Source of the DNA: an uncultured Bacteroidales bacterium
Lineage (GTDB): Bacteria > Bacteroidota > Bacteroidia > Bacteroidales > FEN-979
Length of the DNA stretch: 50,257 nt
Direction of reading: 5' to 3'
NCBI GenBank assembly: GCA_903885595.1
Contig: CAISJJ010000028.1
Span: forward strand, 1-50,257
Positions 38,170-45,706 of the stretch are shown piece by piece. Position numbers and translations under genes: made by a program. The notes under the pieces are model-generated. The model made no database searches and was not told the origin of the DNA. It saw only the letters and a program-made list of their open reading frames with translations. Every line of letters begins with the position of its first letter. Position 1 is the first letter of the stretch.

Positions 38170-39150
38170 ATGAAAATTGCTGTAACCGGCGCCAGCGGCC
38201 ATGTTGGTGTAAATTTGTGTAAGTCCCTGCTTGATCAAGGTCACCAGGTAAAAGCGCTTACTCACCATAACATACAGGGAATTAATAAAATACCCGTTCA
38301 AATTGTTCATGGAGATGTTTTAGATAAGAACTCCCTGCGACCGCTCCTCGAGGATGTGGAAGTTGTATTTCACCTGGCTGCCAAGATATCAATAACAGGC
38401 GACAGGAATGGAATGGTTCAGCGAATCAATGCAGAGGGAACGAGAAATGTATTATCAGCCGCAGTTGACCTCAGGGTTAAAAGATTTATCCATTTCAGTT
38501 CTATTCATGCTTTCCAGCAGCATCCACAACACCTGCCGCTCGATGAAACCAGGCCACTGGTTGAACTGGAAGGGTTTGCCTATGATCGTTCCAAGGCAGC
38601 CGGTGAACGCGCGGTTATGGATGCAGTTAAAAATGGATTTGACGCATTGGTATTAAGTCCTACTGCCATCATTGGTCCGGCAGATCCTGAGCCGTCGCTT
38701 ATCGGTACCGCAGTTGTTGATATTTATAATCATAAAATTCCGTCTCTTGTACCCGGAGGTTATGATTGGGTTGATGTACGTGATGTCGTTGGAGCTGCGA
38801 TAACGGCAATTGAAAAAGGGAGAACTGGCGAAAAGTACCTGCTTTCGGGTCATTGGCATAGTTTACAGGAATTTTCCGGGTTAATCCAGCTGCATTCGGG
38901 AAGAAAAACCGTAAGTACTGTCTTACCAATCTGGATCGCCAGGTTCGGATTGCCGTTTATCACATTATACAGCCAATTTTCGGGAACTAAACCATTGTAT
39001 ACAAGCGAATCGCTGACAATCATCACTGAAGGCAACAGAATGATCAGCAATGTTAAAGCCAGAAATGAACTGAACTTTAATCCACGGCCCCTAACTGACA
39101 CCATCAATGACTTCTTAATCTGGCTCAAGGCAAACGCCTACATCCAATAA
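38170..39150 (+). CDS. Extended SDR, 3beta-HSD/epimerase-like
   Basis: A 326-residue NAD(P)-dependent extended short-chain dehydrogenase. It has the N-terminal nucleotide loop VTGASGHVGVNL, VFHLAAKISI, and the catalytic Tyr-x3-Lys in AYDRSKAAGE. The sequence VDVRDVVGAAITAIEKGRTG and HWHSLQEFSGLIQ resemble the dihydroflavonol reductase/3beta-hydroxysteroid dehydrogenase branch. The substrate cannot be read from sequence. The next gene, 11 nt away, is a steroid 5-alpha-reductase-family protein, which makes a sterol, steroid, terpenoid or hopanoid substrate a reasonable inference. Confidence 0.82.
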   Translation: MKIAVTGASGHVGVNLCKSLLDQGHQVKALTHHNIQGINKIPVQIVHGDVLDKNSLRPLLEDVEVVFHLAAKISITGDRNGMVQRINAEGTRNVLSAAVDLRVKRFIHFSSIHAFQQHPQHLPLDETRPLVELEGFAYDRSKAAGERAVMDAVKNGFDALVLSPTAIIGPADPEPSLIGTAVVDIYNHKIPSLVPGGYDWVDVRDVVGAAITAIEKGRTGEKYLLSGHWHSLQEFSGLIQLHSGRKTVSTVLPIWIARFGLPFITLYSQFSGTKPLYTSESLTIITEGNRMISNVKARNELNFNPRPLTDTINDFLIWLKANAYIQ

Positions 39151-39161
39151 CTGCTCATTCC

Positions 39162-39926
39162 ATGAAAGAATCCATATTTTTTATGATCGTTTATGCCTGG
39201 ATTGCCATAGCGATTTTTATATTTCCGGTAGTCATCAGAATCGTGGCGCCCTATGGCCGGCATACAACAAGAAAATGGGGCGCCATGATCGACAACCATG
39301 CAGGCTGGATACTTATGGAACTTCCGGCATTGCTTGTGTTTGCCTGTTTTTACCTCTTTGGCTCAGGTACTCACCCAACTGTTACCTGGGTTTTCTTTAC
39401 ATTATGGATATTTCATTATATTAACCGCACATTGGTGTTTCCTTTCCGGCTCAGAACAAAGGGAAAAAAAATGCCATTAGCCATCGTGTTTATGGCCATC
39501 GGATTTAATTTTGTCAACGGGTTTCTCAATGGATACTATCTTGGATCCATGGCTACCGAGACCGAATACCCTTTATCCTACATGGCTGACCCAAGATTTA
39601 TTGGCGGGATTGTTTTATTTATTTTTGGCATGTTTATCAACTGGCAGTCTGATAATATTCTGATTCACCTGAGAAAGCCGGGAGAAACGGGATATGTAAT
39701 ACCCCAGAAAGGATTTTTCCGGTGGGTTTCATGCCCGAACCATTTTGGTGAAATAGTTGAATGGTCAGGGTTTGCTTTAATGACATGGAGTTCGCCTGCC
39801 CTTGCATTTGCTGTGTGGACCCTGGTAAACCTGATGCCAAGGGCATTACACCATCACAAATGGTATAAAGAAACTTTTTCAGAATATCCCTCCCAGCGGA
39901 AAGCTTTGCTGCCATTCATCCTTTAA
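39162..39926 (+). CDS. Steroid 5-alpha-reductase family membrane protein
   Basis: A 254-residue integral membrane protein, with about six hydrophobic segments starting at MIVYAWIAIAIFIFPVVIRI. Its C-terminal half has the family's NADPH/substrate region: RFIGGIVLFIFGMFINWQSD, YVIPQKGFFRWVSCPNHFGE, EWSGFALMTW, and the end ARALHHHKWYKETFSEYP-like segment (PRALHHHKWYKETFSEYPSQ). These are hallmarks of 3-oxo-5-alpha-steroid 4-dehydrogenases, which reduce a C4-C5 double bond. Bacterial homologues act on bile acids, sterols or unknown lipids. It pairs with an extended SDR 11 nt upstream. The 3' end contains a 24-bp tandem duplication that includes the stop codon. Confidence 0.87.
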   Translation: MKESIFFMIVYAWIAIAIFIFPVVIRIVAPYGRHTTRKWGAMIDNHAGWILMELPALLVFACFYLFGSGTHPTVTWVFFTLWIFHYINRTLVFPFRLRTKGKKMPLAIVFMAIGFNFVNGFLNGYYLGSMATETEYPLSYMADPRFIGGIVLFIFGMFINWQSDNILIHLRKPGETGYVIPQKGFFRWVSCPNHFGEIVEWSGFALMTWSSPALAFAVWTLVNLMPRALHHHKWYKETFSEYPSQRKALLPFIL

Positions 39927-39948
39927 GCTTTGCTGCCATTCATCCTTT
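39901..39948 (+). repeat. 24-bp perfect tandem duplication over a stop codon
   Basis: Bases 39901-39924 and 39925-39948 are identical (start AAGCTTTGCT, end TCATCCTTT). The first copy is the last eight codons of the 5-alpha-reductase-family gene and the junction forms its TAA. The second copy is noncoding and ends in another TAA. Confidence 0.95.
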
Positions 39949-39953
39949 AAGGT

Positions 39954-39999
39954 TATAAAACACCGATGGGAACCGCTTCTGGCCGAAGTGGTTCCCATC
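39954..39999 (-). terminator. Terminator of the unidentified RNA
   Basis: GATGGGAACC pairs with GGTTCCCATC, extended by a five-pair inner stem (one G-T), with a 5-nt loop. It is followed on the minus strand by CGGTGTTTTAT. No T-run follows on the plus strand. Confidence 0.8.
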
Positions 40000-40281
40000 C
40001 CGTTATCCTATTGGCCGTAGCCAACCGGAGCGTTCAAGTTACAGTTATTGTGGTTGATCTACTTTGGGTGGGGTGACCCCTCCCCTTTCGTTCCGGTCCT
40101 TTTCTGAAATTGCTCTTGCGGGCTATTCCCGATTTTGGACCCTGCTCTGAAAACATGCTATAAACTGGTTCAGACCTTGCGGAATGTTCCGCGTTAACGC
40201 GTGGTCGGGAGTGCCTGGTACCTTGCGGATCCTACTTTCGCCTTCCTGTTTTTGAGTCAGACCTTTTATCGCTCACTTGAA
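39954..40281 (-). ncRNA. Unidentified structured RNA, about 330 nt
   Basis: This is the only stretch over 300 nt without a gene. On the minus strand it starts just after a full TTTG-N21-TATATTTG promoter and ends at a strong terminator hairpin, with richer G+C than the AT-rich DNA up to clpS. Near its 5' end CGTTCAAGT (40275-40283) can pair perfectly with ACTTGAACG (40031-40039), closing a domain of about 250 nt. Inside are a GGTCC/GGACC helix, a GGGAGGGG/CCCCACCC hairpin, CGGG-AATAG-CCCG, GCGGAA-CA-TTCCGC, TTGGC-TACG-GCCAA with a UNCG-type loop, and three copies of CCGCAAG. It lacks RNase P core motifs and a tmRNA CCA end. I do not recognise the family. Confidence 0.7.
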
Positions 40282-40284
40282 CGT

Positions 40285-40317
40285 CAAATATACAGCAGCA
40301 AAACAGGTGAAAGCAAA
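40285..40317 (-). promoter_or_regulatory. Promoter of the unidentified RNA
   Basis: Minus strand: TTTG (40317-40314), 21 nt, TATATTTG (40292-40285). Both elements of the Bacteroidota consensus are present and no open reading frame starts just downstream. Confidence 0.75.
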
Positions 40318-40459
40318 TTTTTTAGGATGCGGATATAAACAACTTACTCACAATGGTTATTAACAATGTGTTAACAACTATTAAAATATAACAACTTGAA
40401 AATCAGGCTATTACTCAGGGTTAAAAATTGAATGTAAAAAAAAGTTAACAAACTGTTCA

Positions 40460-40732
40460 TTACTCAACAGTTACTGTCAATCCACGCATCGTCATTTCAT
40501 TGCATAAAGGCTTTATTTCAGAAAAGGCTCCTGCTTTAACACTGCATTTCCCTTTAAAATGGGCAATCAAAGCGCACTGTTCAGCCTGCTCTGGTTCATG
40601 ATCGCAAACTTCAACCAAGGACTGGATGACAAAATCAAAAGTGTTCACGTCATCATTAAAAAGAATCAGATCACGAAGGCTCCCTTGTTGATCCTTATCG
40701 ATTGGGGAAGGATTTTCTTTATGCTTTACCAT
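40460..40732 (-). CDS. clpS: ClpS, adaptor for Clp protease
   Basis: Small adaptor that delivers N-degron substrates to a Clp unfoldase, here most likely ClpC. The 90-residue protein has a flexible N-terminus, the binding-pocket motif LILFNDDVNTFDFVIQSL, and LIAHFKGKCSVKAG with the pocket histidine. The C-terminus (MTMRGLTVTVE) matches the family. It has its own promoter, back to back with that of the Nudix gene. The 142 nt between its stop and the RNA gene are AT-rich, with no feature seen. Confidence 0.94.
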   Translation of the reverse strand: MVKHKENPSPIDKDQQGSLRDLILFNDDVNTFDFVIQSLVEVCDHEPEQAEQCALIAHFKGKCSVKAGAFSEIKPLCNEMTMRGLTVTVE

Positions 40733-40751
40733 TAAGTTGGATTTTCATTTG

Positions 40752-40759
40752 CAAAATTA
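40752..40759 (-). promoter_or_regulatory. -7 box for clpS
   Basis: Reads TAATTTTG on the minus strand, 19 nt before the ATG. Its upstream region overlaps the Nudix promoter. Confidence 0.6.
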
Positions 40760-40782
40760 CTAATAATATGGGTTCAAACATG

Positions 40783-40790
40783 TACTTTTG
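40783..40790 (+). promoter_or_regulatory. -7 box for the Nudix gene
   Basis: TACTTTTG, a perfect TAnnTTTG match, 18 nt before the ATG. It is only 23 nt from the clpS -7 box on the other strand. Confidence 0.65.
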
Positions 40791-40808
40791 ACTTAACAAT
40801 ACGACCTG

Positions 40809-41456
40809 ATGATAGAATTTACAGAATTTATACTCTCTCTTGAGGATCGGCTGAAAAGACCCCTTCCAGGCCGAACGGCGCAATTAAAAATGTCGTCGTT
40901 AAGGAGGATTCAGGATCTTTTAAAATTTTCGCCCACACAGGATGTAACCCAAAGCAGTGTATTAATTCTGTTTTATCCGACTGAGGGTGAAATTGGTTTG
41001 GTATTGATGCTGCGTCCTGAATACAAGGGAGTACATAGTGGTCAGATCAGTTTACCGGGTGGAAAGTTTGAAGAAGACGATGAAAGTTTGATTTACACCG
41101 CTTTGCGTGAGGCAAAGGAGGAAATTGGCATAGATCCATCCCATGTTCAGGTCATCGGACAGTTAACGGAGATGTATATCCCTCCAAGCCATTTTATGGT
41201 CACTCCCATAGTTGGTTATCAGGCTTTTAAGCCTACATTTACTGCCGATCCAAAAGAAGTAGCCCAGATAATCGAAATCAGGCTTTCTGATTTATTGGAT
41301 GAAAGTAAAGTACAAATAAAAAAAATCAAACTCAGTATGGGACTTTCGTTAAAGGTACCCTCTTTTTTTATTGACAGTCATGTAATATGGGGTGCAACAG
41401 CAATGATTTTAAGCGAATTAAAGGAGCTATCCGCTGAAATTATCATGCTTACCTGA
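40809..41456 (+). CDS. Nudix hydrolase, CoA pyrophosphatase type
   Basis: A 215-residue cytoplasmic Nudix enzyme predicted to cleave coenzyme A or its derivatives to phosphopantetheine and 3',5'-ADP. It has the CoA-specific run EYKGVHSGQISLPGGKFEED before the Nudix box, whose active helix is ALREAKEEIGI. EMYIPPSHFMVTPIVGY after the box is also typical of the NudL/YeaB branch. No signal peptide. It is a single gene, divergent from clpS and convergent with the DUF5074 gene. Confidence 0.9.
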   Translation: MIEFTEFILSLEDRLKRPLPGRTAQLKMSSLRRIQDLLKFSPTQDVTQSSVLILFYPTEGEIGLVLMLRPEYKGVHSGQISLPGGKFEEDDESLIYTALREAKEEIGIDPSHVQVIGQLTEMYIPPSHFMVTPIVGYQAFKPTFTADPKEVAQIIEIRLSDLLDESKVQIKKIKLSMGLSLKVPSFFIDSHVIWGATAMILSELKELSAEIIMLT

Positions 41457-41494
41457 TCCGTCGAGAATAAAGGATAATAAAAAAATTTTATGGC

Positions 41495-42613
41495 TTACCT
41501 GTCACTGATTTTCGTAAAGCAAAATGTCCCGGGAATTCTGCCCGCAATATATTGCCTGATGAGCGTACCATTAGCATTATATTGATAGGCTGTTCCATTC
41601 TGCACATAATCTTTGGCATCACTGACAAAAATATTTCCAGTAACAGGATGTATTTCAAGCCCATAAAAGCGGCGTCCCTCGGAGGGAATGAGGGGCTGAC
41701 CAGGCGGTCCGGCGGCGGAAATGGGCATTTGAAACACCCCATCTTTTAAAAAATATAAGGTGTCTTTTGCTTGATTTATACACAATCGACTGGGGACCTG
41801 TTTTGTATCAGAGAAGGTGAAAACTTTTTCAATCTTAAACGAAATGGGATCGATTCGCAAAAGTGAAGCGGCTTCAAAATAATCATATCCTCCAGAGCAG
41901 AGAATCCAAACTTTTTTTTCTTTATCGATCACAATACCAATCGGTTCTTTTCCTGTGGCAAGGCTATCAACAATCGAATCAGTCTGTATGTCGATTTTTA
42001 AAATCTGAGCTTTTCTTTGAAAACTCGGTTTACTGAAATCTCCAATAGAAGCAACAAGCATATGTTTTTCATACAGGACCAGGTTCTCAGTCCAGGTTGA
42101 GGTTTTTATGCTGCCTGAAACTGAATTGTTCTGAAGATCGATTACAGAAATATTATTCTGCAGGTTGGTAACATAGGCTTTATTGGAATCGATAACCTCC
42201 AGGTAGCGCGGGTAAAAAAGCCCTTGAATTGATTTTACTGATTTAAAATCTTTTACCGAGACAACTTCAATATAGTTTGAGTTATTTACAACAATATAAC
42301 CCAAATTCCCGATGATTTTCATTGACTGTGCGACATCACCCAAACCTCTGCCATTTGATTTCCTGAAAACACTCTGAACTGCCTTGTTAGTTTTATTATC
42401 CAGGTAGGTTACAGAGGCATTTCCCCAATTGTAATTGCCCTCATTAATTACGAAAATTCCATCGTTATAACCTGCAGTGATCCCAGTAGTATCGGAATCT
42501 TCTATTGTTTTTTCGCGAACCGGATCTTTGGAGCATGATGTGCTGCAAAAAATAAAAACAAGACTGGAATATAGAAATACGATCCAATAAATGGGATAAC
42601 GGTTTTTATTCAC
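41495..42613 (-). CDS. DUF5074/YncE-like beta-propeller lipoprotein
   Basis: A 372-residue lipoprotein (signal with lipidated Cys27 in FCSTSCSKDP; the charged residues right after the cysteine resemble surface-export signals of Bacteroidota lipoproteins). The body has repeating propeller blades: NDGIFVINEGNYNWGNASVT, GYIVVNNSNYIEVVSVKDFK, KAYVTNLQNNISVIDLQNNS, and KVWILCSGG. Proteins of this type flank BtuB-like receptors, and BtuG is a cobalamin-binding propeller on the Bacteroides surface. Last gene of a three-gene unit with a TonB receptor 22 nt upstream. Binding of a nutrient on the cell surface is likely; vitamin B12 is a guess by analogy. Confidence 0.82.
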   Translation of the reverse strand: MNKNRYPIYWIVFLYSSLVFIFCSTSCSKDPVREKTIEDSDTTGITAGYNDGIFVINEGNYNWGNASVTYLDNKTNKAVQSVFRKSNGRGLGDVAQSMKIIGNLGYIVVNNSNYIEVVSVKDFKSVKSIQGLFYPRYLEVIDSNKAYVTNLQNNISVIDLQNNSVSGSIKTSTWTENLVLYEKHMLVASIGDFSKPSFQRKAQILKIDIQTDSIVDSLATGKEPIGIVIDKEKKVWILCSGGYDYFEAASLLRIDPISFKIEKVFTFSDTKQVPSRLCINQAKDTLYFLKDGVFQMPISAAGPPGQPLIPSEGRRFYGLEIHPVTGNIFVSDAKDYVQNGTAYQYNANGTLIRQYIAGRIPGTFCFTKISDR

Positions 42614-42635
42614 GTCAGGTGATTTATTATGTATT

Positions 42636-44573
42636 CTATTGATTTCGCCCGCCAGAGAGTGAAAGTTTCAGCGTTAGTGCATAGTTTATTCCGGGCATCG
42701 GTCGGCTTGCTATAGATTGGTAATCAAGATTAAACAGATTATTAATTTCAAACTGTAAAGATATAATAAAATTTCTCAAACCGAGGTTTTTACCAAAAAT
42801 AATAGATGACAAACTATAAGCAGGCATATAGGAAAGGTTGTCCTTCCCCGTGTATCTGCTGCTAACGAAAGAAAAGTTATAGATGATATAAAATTTCCAG
42901 CGCTCCAGTGAAATAGTAGAATTGAAATTATGAACAGGAATATAAATCAACTGTTTCCCTATTTTGTTATCATTTACAATGTCGGTTTTTTCATAGGTTG
43001 AGCGACAGTAATTATAGTTGTTATCAAAGCTCAGGTTGAAGTGCATGAGTTCACATCTGACATTGAAACCCACTTCAAGTCCCCTTGCCAGCACTTCCCC
43101 GACATTCTCAGGTTTCCATAGGCTGCTGCCCTCCACAGGCTGCCATGTAATCATTTCGTAAATCCAGGAGTAGTACCCTGTGAGGTTGGCTTCGATAAAA
43201 AGCCGGTTAGTATTTGTGGTAAAATTGAAGGTAGATCCAAGTTCCGATGTATAGTTTACCTCGGGCTTCAGATCAGGATTTCCTGAAAGTTCCCAGAACA
43301 GATCATTCAATGTAGGATACCTGTAATTTCTGGCAAGATTAGCTGAAAAGGCAAGGTTAATATTGTTGAATGGACGATATTCAGCTCCTATGGCCGGTAC
43401 AAACGGAATAAATTTCCCATCAATCAGATCCTCCCTGAGTACCAATGAAGTGTTGATTTTTTTTCCGATACTGTAATTCATTTCAAGGAAAAAACTAGCA
43501 GTACGCCTGGTTTTTAATTCGTTGTATGAGTCTGAATAGACCCAATCGCCTGTATAATCCATCCCGGGCTTAATCGTTAAATTTTTTATCCCGTTATATG
43601 AAAACCTGATCCTGTTAATCCAGGAATAGTATGTATGGGTAACATTGAGGAGGGAATCCCGGATGTAGTTCATATACTGGGAAACAAGCGCTGACCTGAT
43701 AAGCAGGTTATATTTTTTTTCAATGAACTTATATTCAAGAATAGCTCTGAGCGCATTATCCTGCTGGGATTCCACGTTTTTAATATCAATTTGGGTCGAG
43801 GTAGCAGGAAGTTTCCGTTTGTTGTTATTATACCAGAATTTGACAGAAAACAGGTGTCGGTCATTCAGTTTCAAAAAAAACTCCTGAGCAACATCATAGA
43901 ACCTGTTTGAGGCATTCTTTTGGTAACTGACCTCCCCAATATCATTTGTATATGAAAAATCATTCAGTGCAGAAGCAAAACTAAATTTTGTATGCGATTG
44001 AAATGATTTAGTACCTGCTGTGGCTTTAGCATTGGTAGTATAACTATTAAAACTGGCAAATGTTTGTGCGAGGCTGACGCTATAACGGTTATTCCAGTCC
44101 GGATTTGTTACCAGATCAATAACTCCTCCGAAAGCGCCACTGGTTCGCGAGATACCTGCAGCGCCATATAAAATTTCCAGTCCATCGAACTGGGATATTG
44201 GTATTTGAGAAAAATCAACCTGGCCAAGCATTGGTGAATTGAGGTTGATTCCATTCCATTCAACCTGGGTGTGCTGTGCAGTCGTTCCCCTGAAAGACGA
44301 GGTGGCCAGCGTATTATTGCCATAAGATTTTATAAATATGGTTGAGTGTTGTGATAGGATTGTTGATAAATTGGCACTTAATTGTGGCACCAGGATGGCT
44401 GAATCCAATTTTGATCTTTTAAAACCTTTATTATCGAGGACGAAACTTGATTTGATTTCGAATTCAGGCAAATGGAGTGTATCTCCCAAATCTTGGGCAA
44501 TGATCTTCAGGGTGAGGTAAGGTGACCCAAGGAAAAGAATGCAGAAAAGGAGGTATTTACTGTTTTTTATCAA
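42636..44573 (-). CDS. TonB-dependent outer membrane receptor (BtuB-like)
   Basis: A 645-residue outer membrane transporter. A signal peptide (LLFCILFLGSPYLTLKIIAQ) precedes a plug domain (about 30-160) with LPEFEIKSSF, STIFIKSYGNNTLATSSFRG, and LEILYGAAGISRTSGAFGGV. A 22-stranded beta barrel with alternating aromatic strands follows. It is of BtuB/FepA size and lacks the N-terminal carboxypeptidase-like domain of SusC proteins. The barrel ends LTLKLSLSGGRNQ, without a terminal Phe. The propeller lipoprotein and T9SS-tailed surface protein flank it 22 nt on each side, which fits a BtuB-BtuG-type uptake unit. Substrate not shown by sequence. Confidence 0.88.
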   Translation of the reverse strand: MIKNSKYLLFCILFLGSPYLTLKIIAQDLGDTLHLPEFEIKSSFVLDNKGFKRSKLDSAILVPQLSANLSTILSQHSTIFIKSYGNNTLATSSFRGTTAQHTQVEWNGINLNSPMLGQVDFSQIPISQFDGLEILYGAAGISRTSGAFGGVIDLVTNPDWNNRYSVSLAQTFASFNSYTTNAKATAGTKSFQSHTKFSFASALNDFSYTNDIGEVSYQKNASNRFYDVAQEFFLKLNDRHLFSVKFWYNNNKRKLPATSTQIDIKNVESQQDNALRAILEYKFIEKKYNLLIRSALVSQYMNYIRDSLLNVTHTYYSWINRIRFSYNGIKNLTIKPGMDYTGDWVYSDSYNELKTRRTASFFLEMNYSIGKKINTSLVLREDLIDGKFIPFVPAIGAEYRPFNNINLAFSANLARNYRYPTLNDLFWELSGNPDLKPEVNYTSELGSTFNFTTNTNRLFIEANLTGYYSWIYEMITWQPVEGSSLWKPENVGEVLARGLEVGFNVRCELMHFNLSFDNNYNYCRSTYEKTDIVNDNKIGKQLIYIPVHNFNSTISLERWKFYIIYNFSFVSSRYTGKDNLSYMPAYSLSSIIFGKNLGLRNFIISLQFEINNLFNLDYQSIASRPMPGINYALTLKLSLSGGRNQ

Positions 44574-44595
44574 ATCCAGGATGGTACTCAGATGA

Positions 44596-45597
44596 CTAAT
44601 TCTTTACGATTTTTTTTGTAATAATGGTTCCATCATTCAATGAAAAGCGGGCAATGTATATACCTGCAGGAAATAAAGACAAGTCGAATTGTTCTTTGCC
44701 GGAAAAGGCCTGTTCGAGGAGAATCCTGCCGCTTAAATCAGAAAATCTTATTCCGACCTTGCCTTTTCCCAAAGTACTGACCGATATTTCAGAAGTAACA
44801 GGATTGGGATAAATCAGAACTGCTGTTATTTTTCTTTCGTCCTCAAATCCGTTTGCCGAGTCATGTATTACACCCAGTCCGTCAAGATCAAAACCGCCTG
44901 TATCAAAGGGAGTCGGCCATGGATCATTCACCCTGTGTCCTTGTGAATCGAAGACGGCATATGCTGTTTCTAAACATCCCCCCACATCAATAATCCTGAC
45001 ATGGGTTATATTTTGCAGGTCAATTCCGAGGCTATCAAGAATATCATCCAGGTCGAACGGAGTTCCAAATTCCATCCTGTATTTCCCGGCCAGGTTGTTG
45101 ATTTTTGTGGCATCGACCGTGCCGAAAGTGGAAACCTGCTCATTTTCAGATGTTAGAGAAACAGACGGGAACCGTACAAAACGCTGGCCATCAGAACTTA
45201 CCTCAACAAAAGCAAGTTCAAGAAAAGAGTCACTGAATGCGTTTTCAAACACGGCAAAATCAGGACCCGGGCGATTCACGATAGGTAAATCAAATGTCAG
45301 TAAGGCGGTTCCCCGGTCACCGAGGCTCACCACTGCACCATCGGCGCGGCCGGTGGCATATGAGTTGCTTCCATAGGTTGTTTTATTGACTCCATTGTAA
45401 GTTAAACCGGAATCGGCCATGTTGATAAATCCTCTTTCAATGATACAGGAGGAAGCCCAACTGACAAAAGATGCACTATCTTTGTGCATGGCAGCGGTAC
45501 CTGATTGGTCAACAGGTGGATTGTATTGTGCTTTAATTCCGGTGGACAATAACAACAGAAGGAAAAGTAACCATAAACGGGAGTCAATTATTTTCAT
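44596..45597 (-). CDS. Surface protein with T9SS tail, first gene of uptake operon
   Basis: A 333-residue secreted protein: signal peptide (LWLLFLLLLLSTGIKAQ), then a beta-rich domain of about 230 residues with SLGDRGTALLTFDLPIVNRP, FAVFENAFSDSFLELAFVEV, THVRIIDVGGCLE and FDTGGFDLDGLGVI. A T9SS type A sorting domain follows at the end (IYPNPVTSEISVSTLGKG to AGIYIARF). The first domain resembles carbohydrate- or ligand-binding jelly rolls, but I cannot name its family. An upstream in-frame ATG at 45630 overlaps the -7 box, so the ATG at 45597 is used. It precedes the TonB receptor by 22 nt and probably helps capture its ligand. Confidence 0.82.
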   Translation of the reverse strand: MKIIDSRLWLLFLLLLLSTGIKAQYNPPVDQSGTAAMHKDSASFVSWASSCIIERGFINMADSGLTYNGVNKTTYGSNSYATGRADGAVVSLGDRGTALLTFDLPIVNRPGPDFAVFENAFSDSFLELAFVEVSSDGQRFVRFPSVSLTSENEQVSTFGTVDATKINNLAGKYRMEFGTPFDLDDILDSLGIDLQNITHVRIIDVGGCLETAYAVFDSQGHRVNDPWPTPFDTGGFDLDGLGVIHDSANGFEDERKITAVLIYPNPVTSEISVSTLGKGKVGIRFSDLSGRILLEQAFSGKEQFDLSLFPAGIYIARFSLNDGTIITKKIVKN

Positions 45598-45627
45598 TCT
45601 TTCATATTTTTCCCTGATTTTGACACA

Positions 45628-45635
45628 CAAATGTA
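45628..45635 (-). promoter_or_regulatory. -7 box for the surface-uptake operon
   Basis: Reads TACATTTG on the minus strand, 30 nt before the ATG at 45597. The implied leader of under 30 nt leaves no room for a riboswitch. Confidence 0.6.
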
Positions 45636-45666
45636 GAAAAAAAACAAATCGTTTATATTTAATTCT

Positions 45667-45674
45667 TACATTTG
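45667..45674 (+). promoter_or_regulatory. -7 box for the small lipoprotein gene
   Basis: TACATTTG, the same octamer as the divergent promoter 31 nt away. It ends 2 nt before an ATG at 45677; the ATG at 45707 is the more likely start. Confidence 0.6.
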
Positions 45675-45706
45675 CAATGATAGTTCATCCTGCAAATCAA
45701 GCTGTA

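Noticed and set aside
40034-40156. A 40-codon ATG frame on the minus strand inside the unidentified RNA
   Set aside because: It starts in the middle of the predicted transcript, ends within the long-range pairing, and overlaps several strong hairpins. Its basic composition looks like translated structured RNA.
39954-40281. RNase P RNA, tmRNA, group II intron or retron RNA as the identity of the structured RNA
   Set aside because: No GGAAAGTCC or ACAGAA core, no CCA-ended tRNA-like fold, no domain V pattern, and no reverse transcriptase nearby.
45598-45706. Cobalamin riboswitch upstream of the surface-uptake operon
   Set aside because: The gap between the divergent starts is about 110 nt and the implied leader is under 30 nt, too short for the roughly 200-nt fold. 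No B12-box-like sequence was seen.
45419-45706. Long open frame before the small lipoprotein
   Set aside because: It runs antisense through the T9SS-tailed protein gene and its promoter; only the last 71 codons show a lipoprotein pattern.
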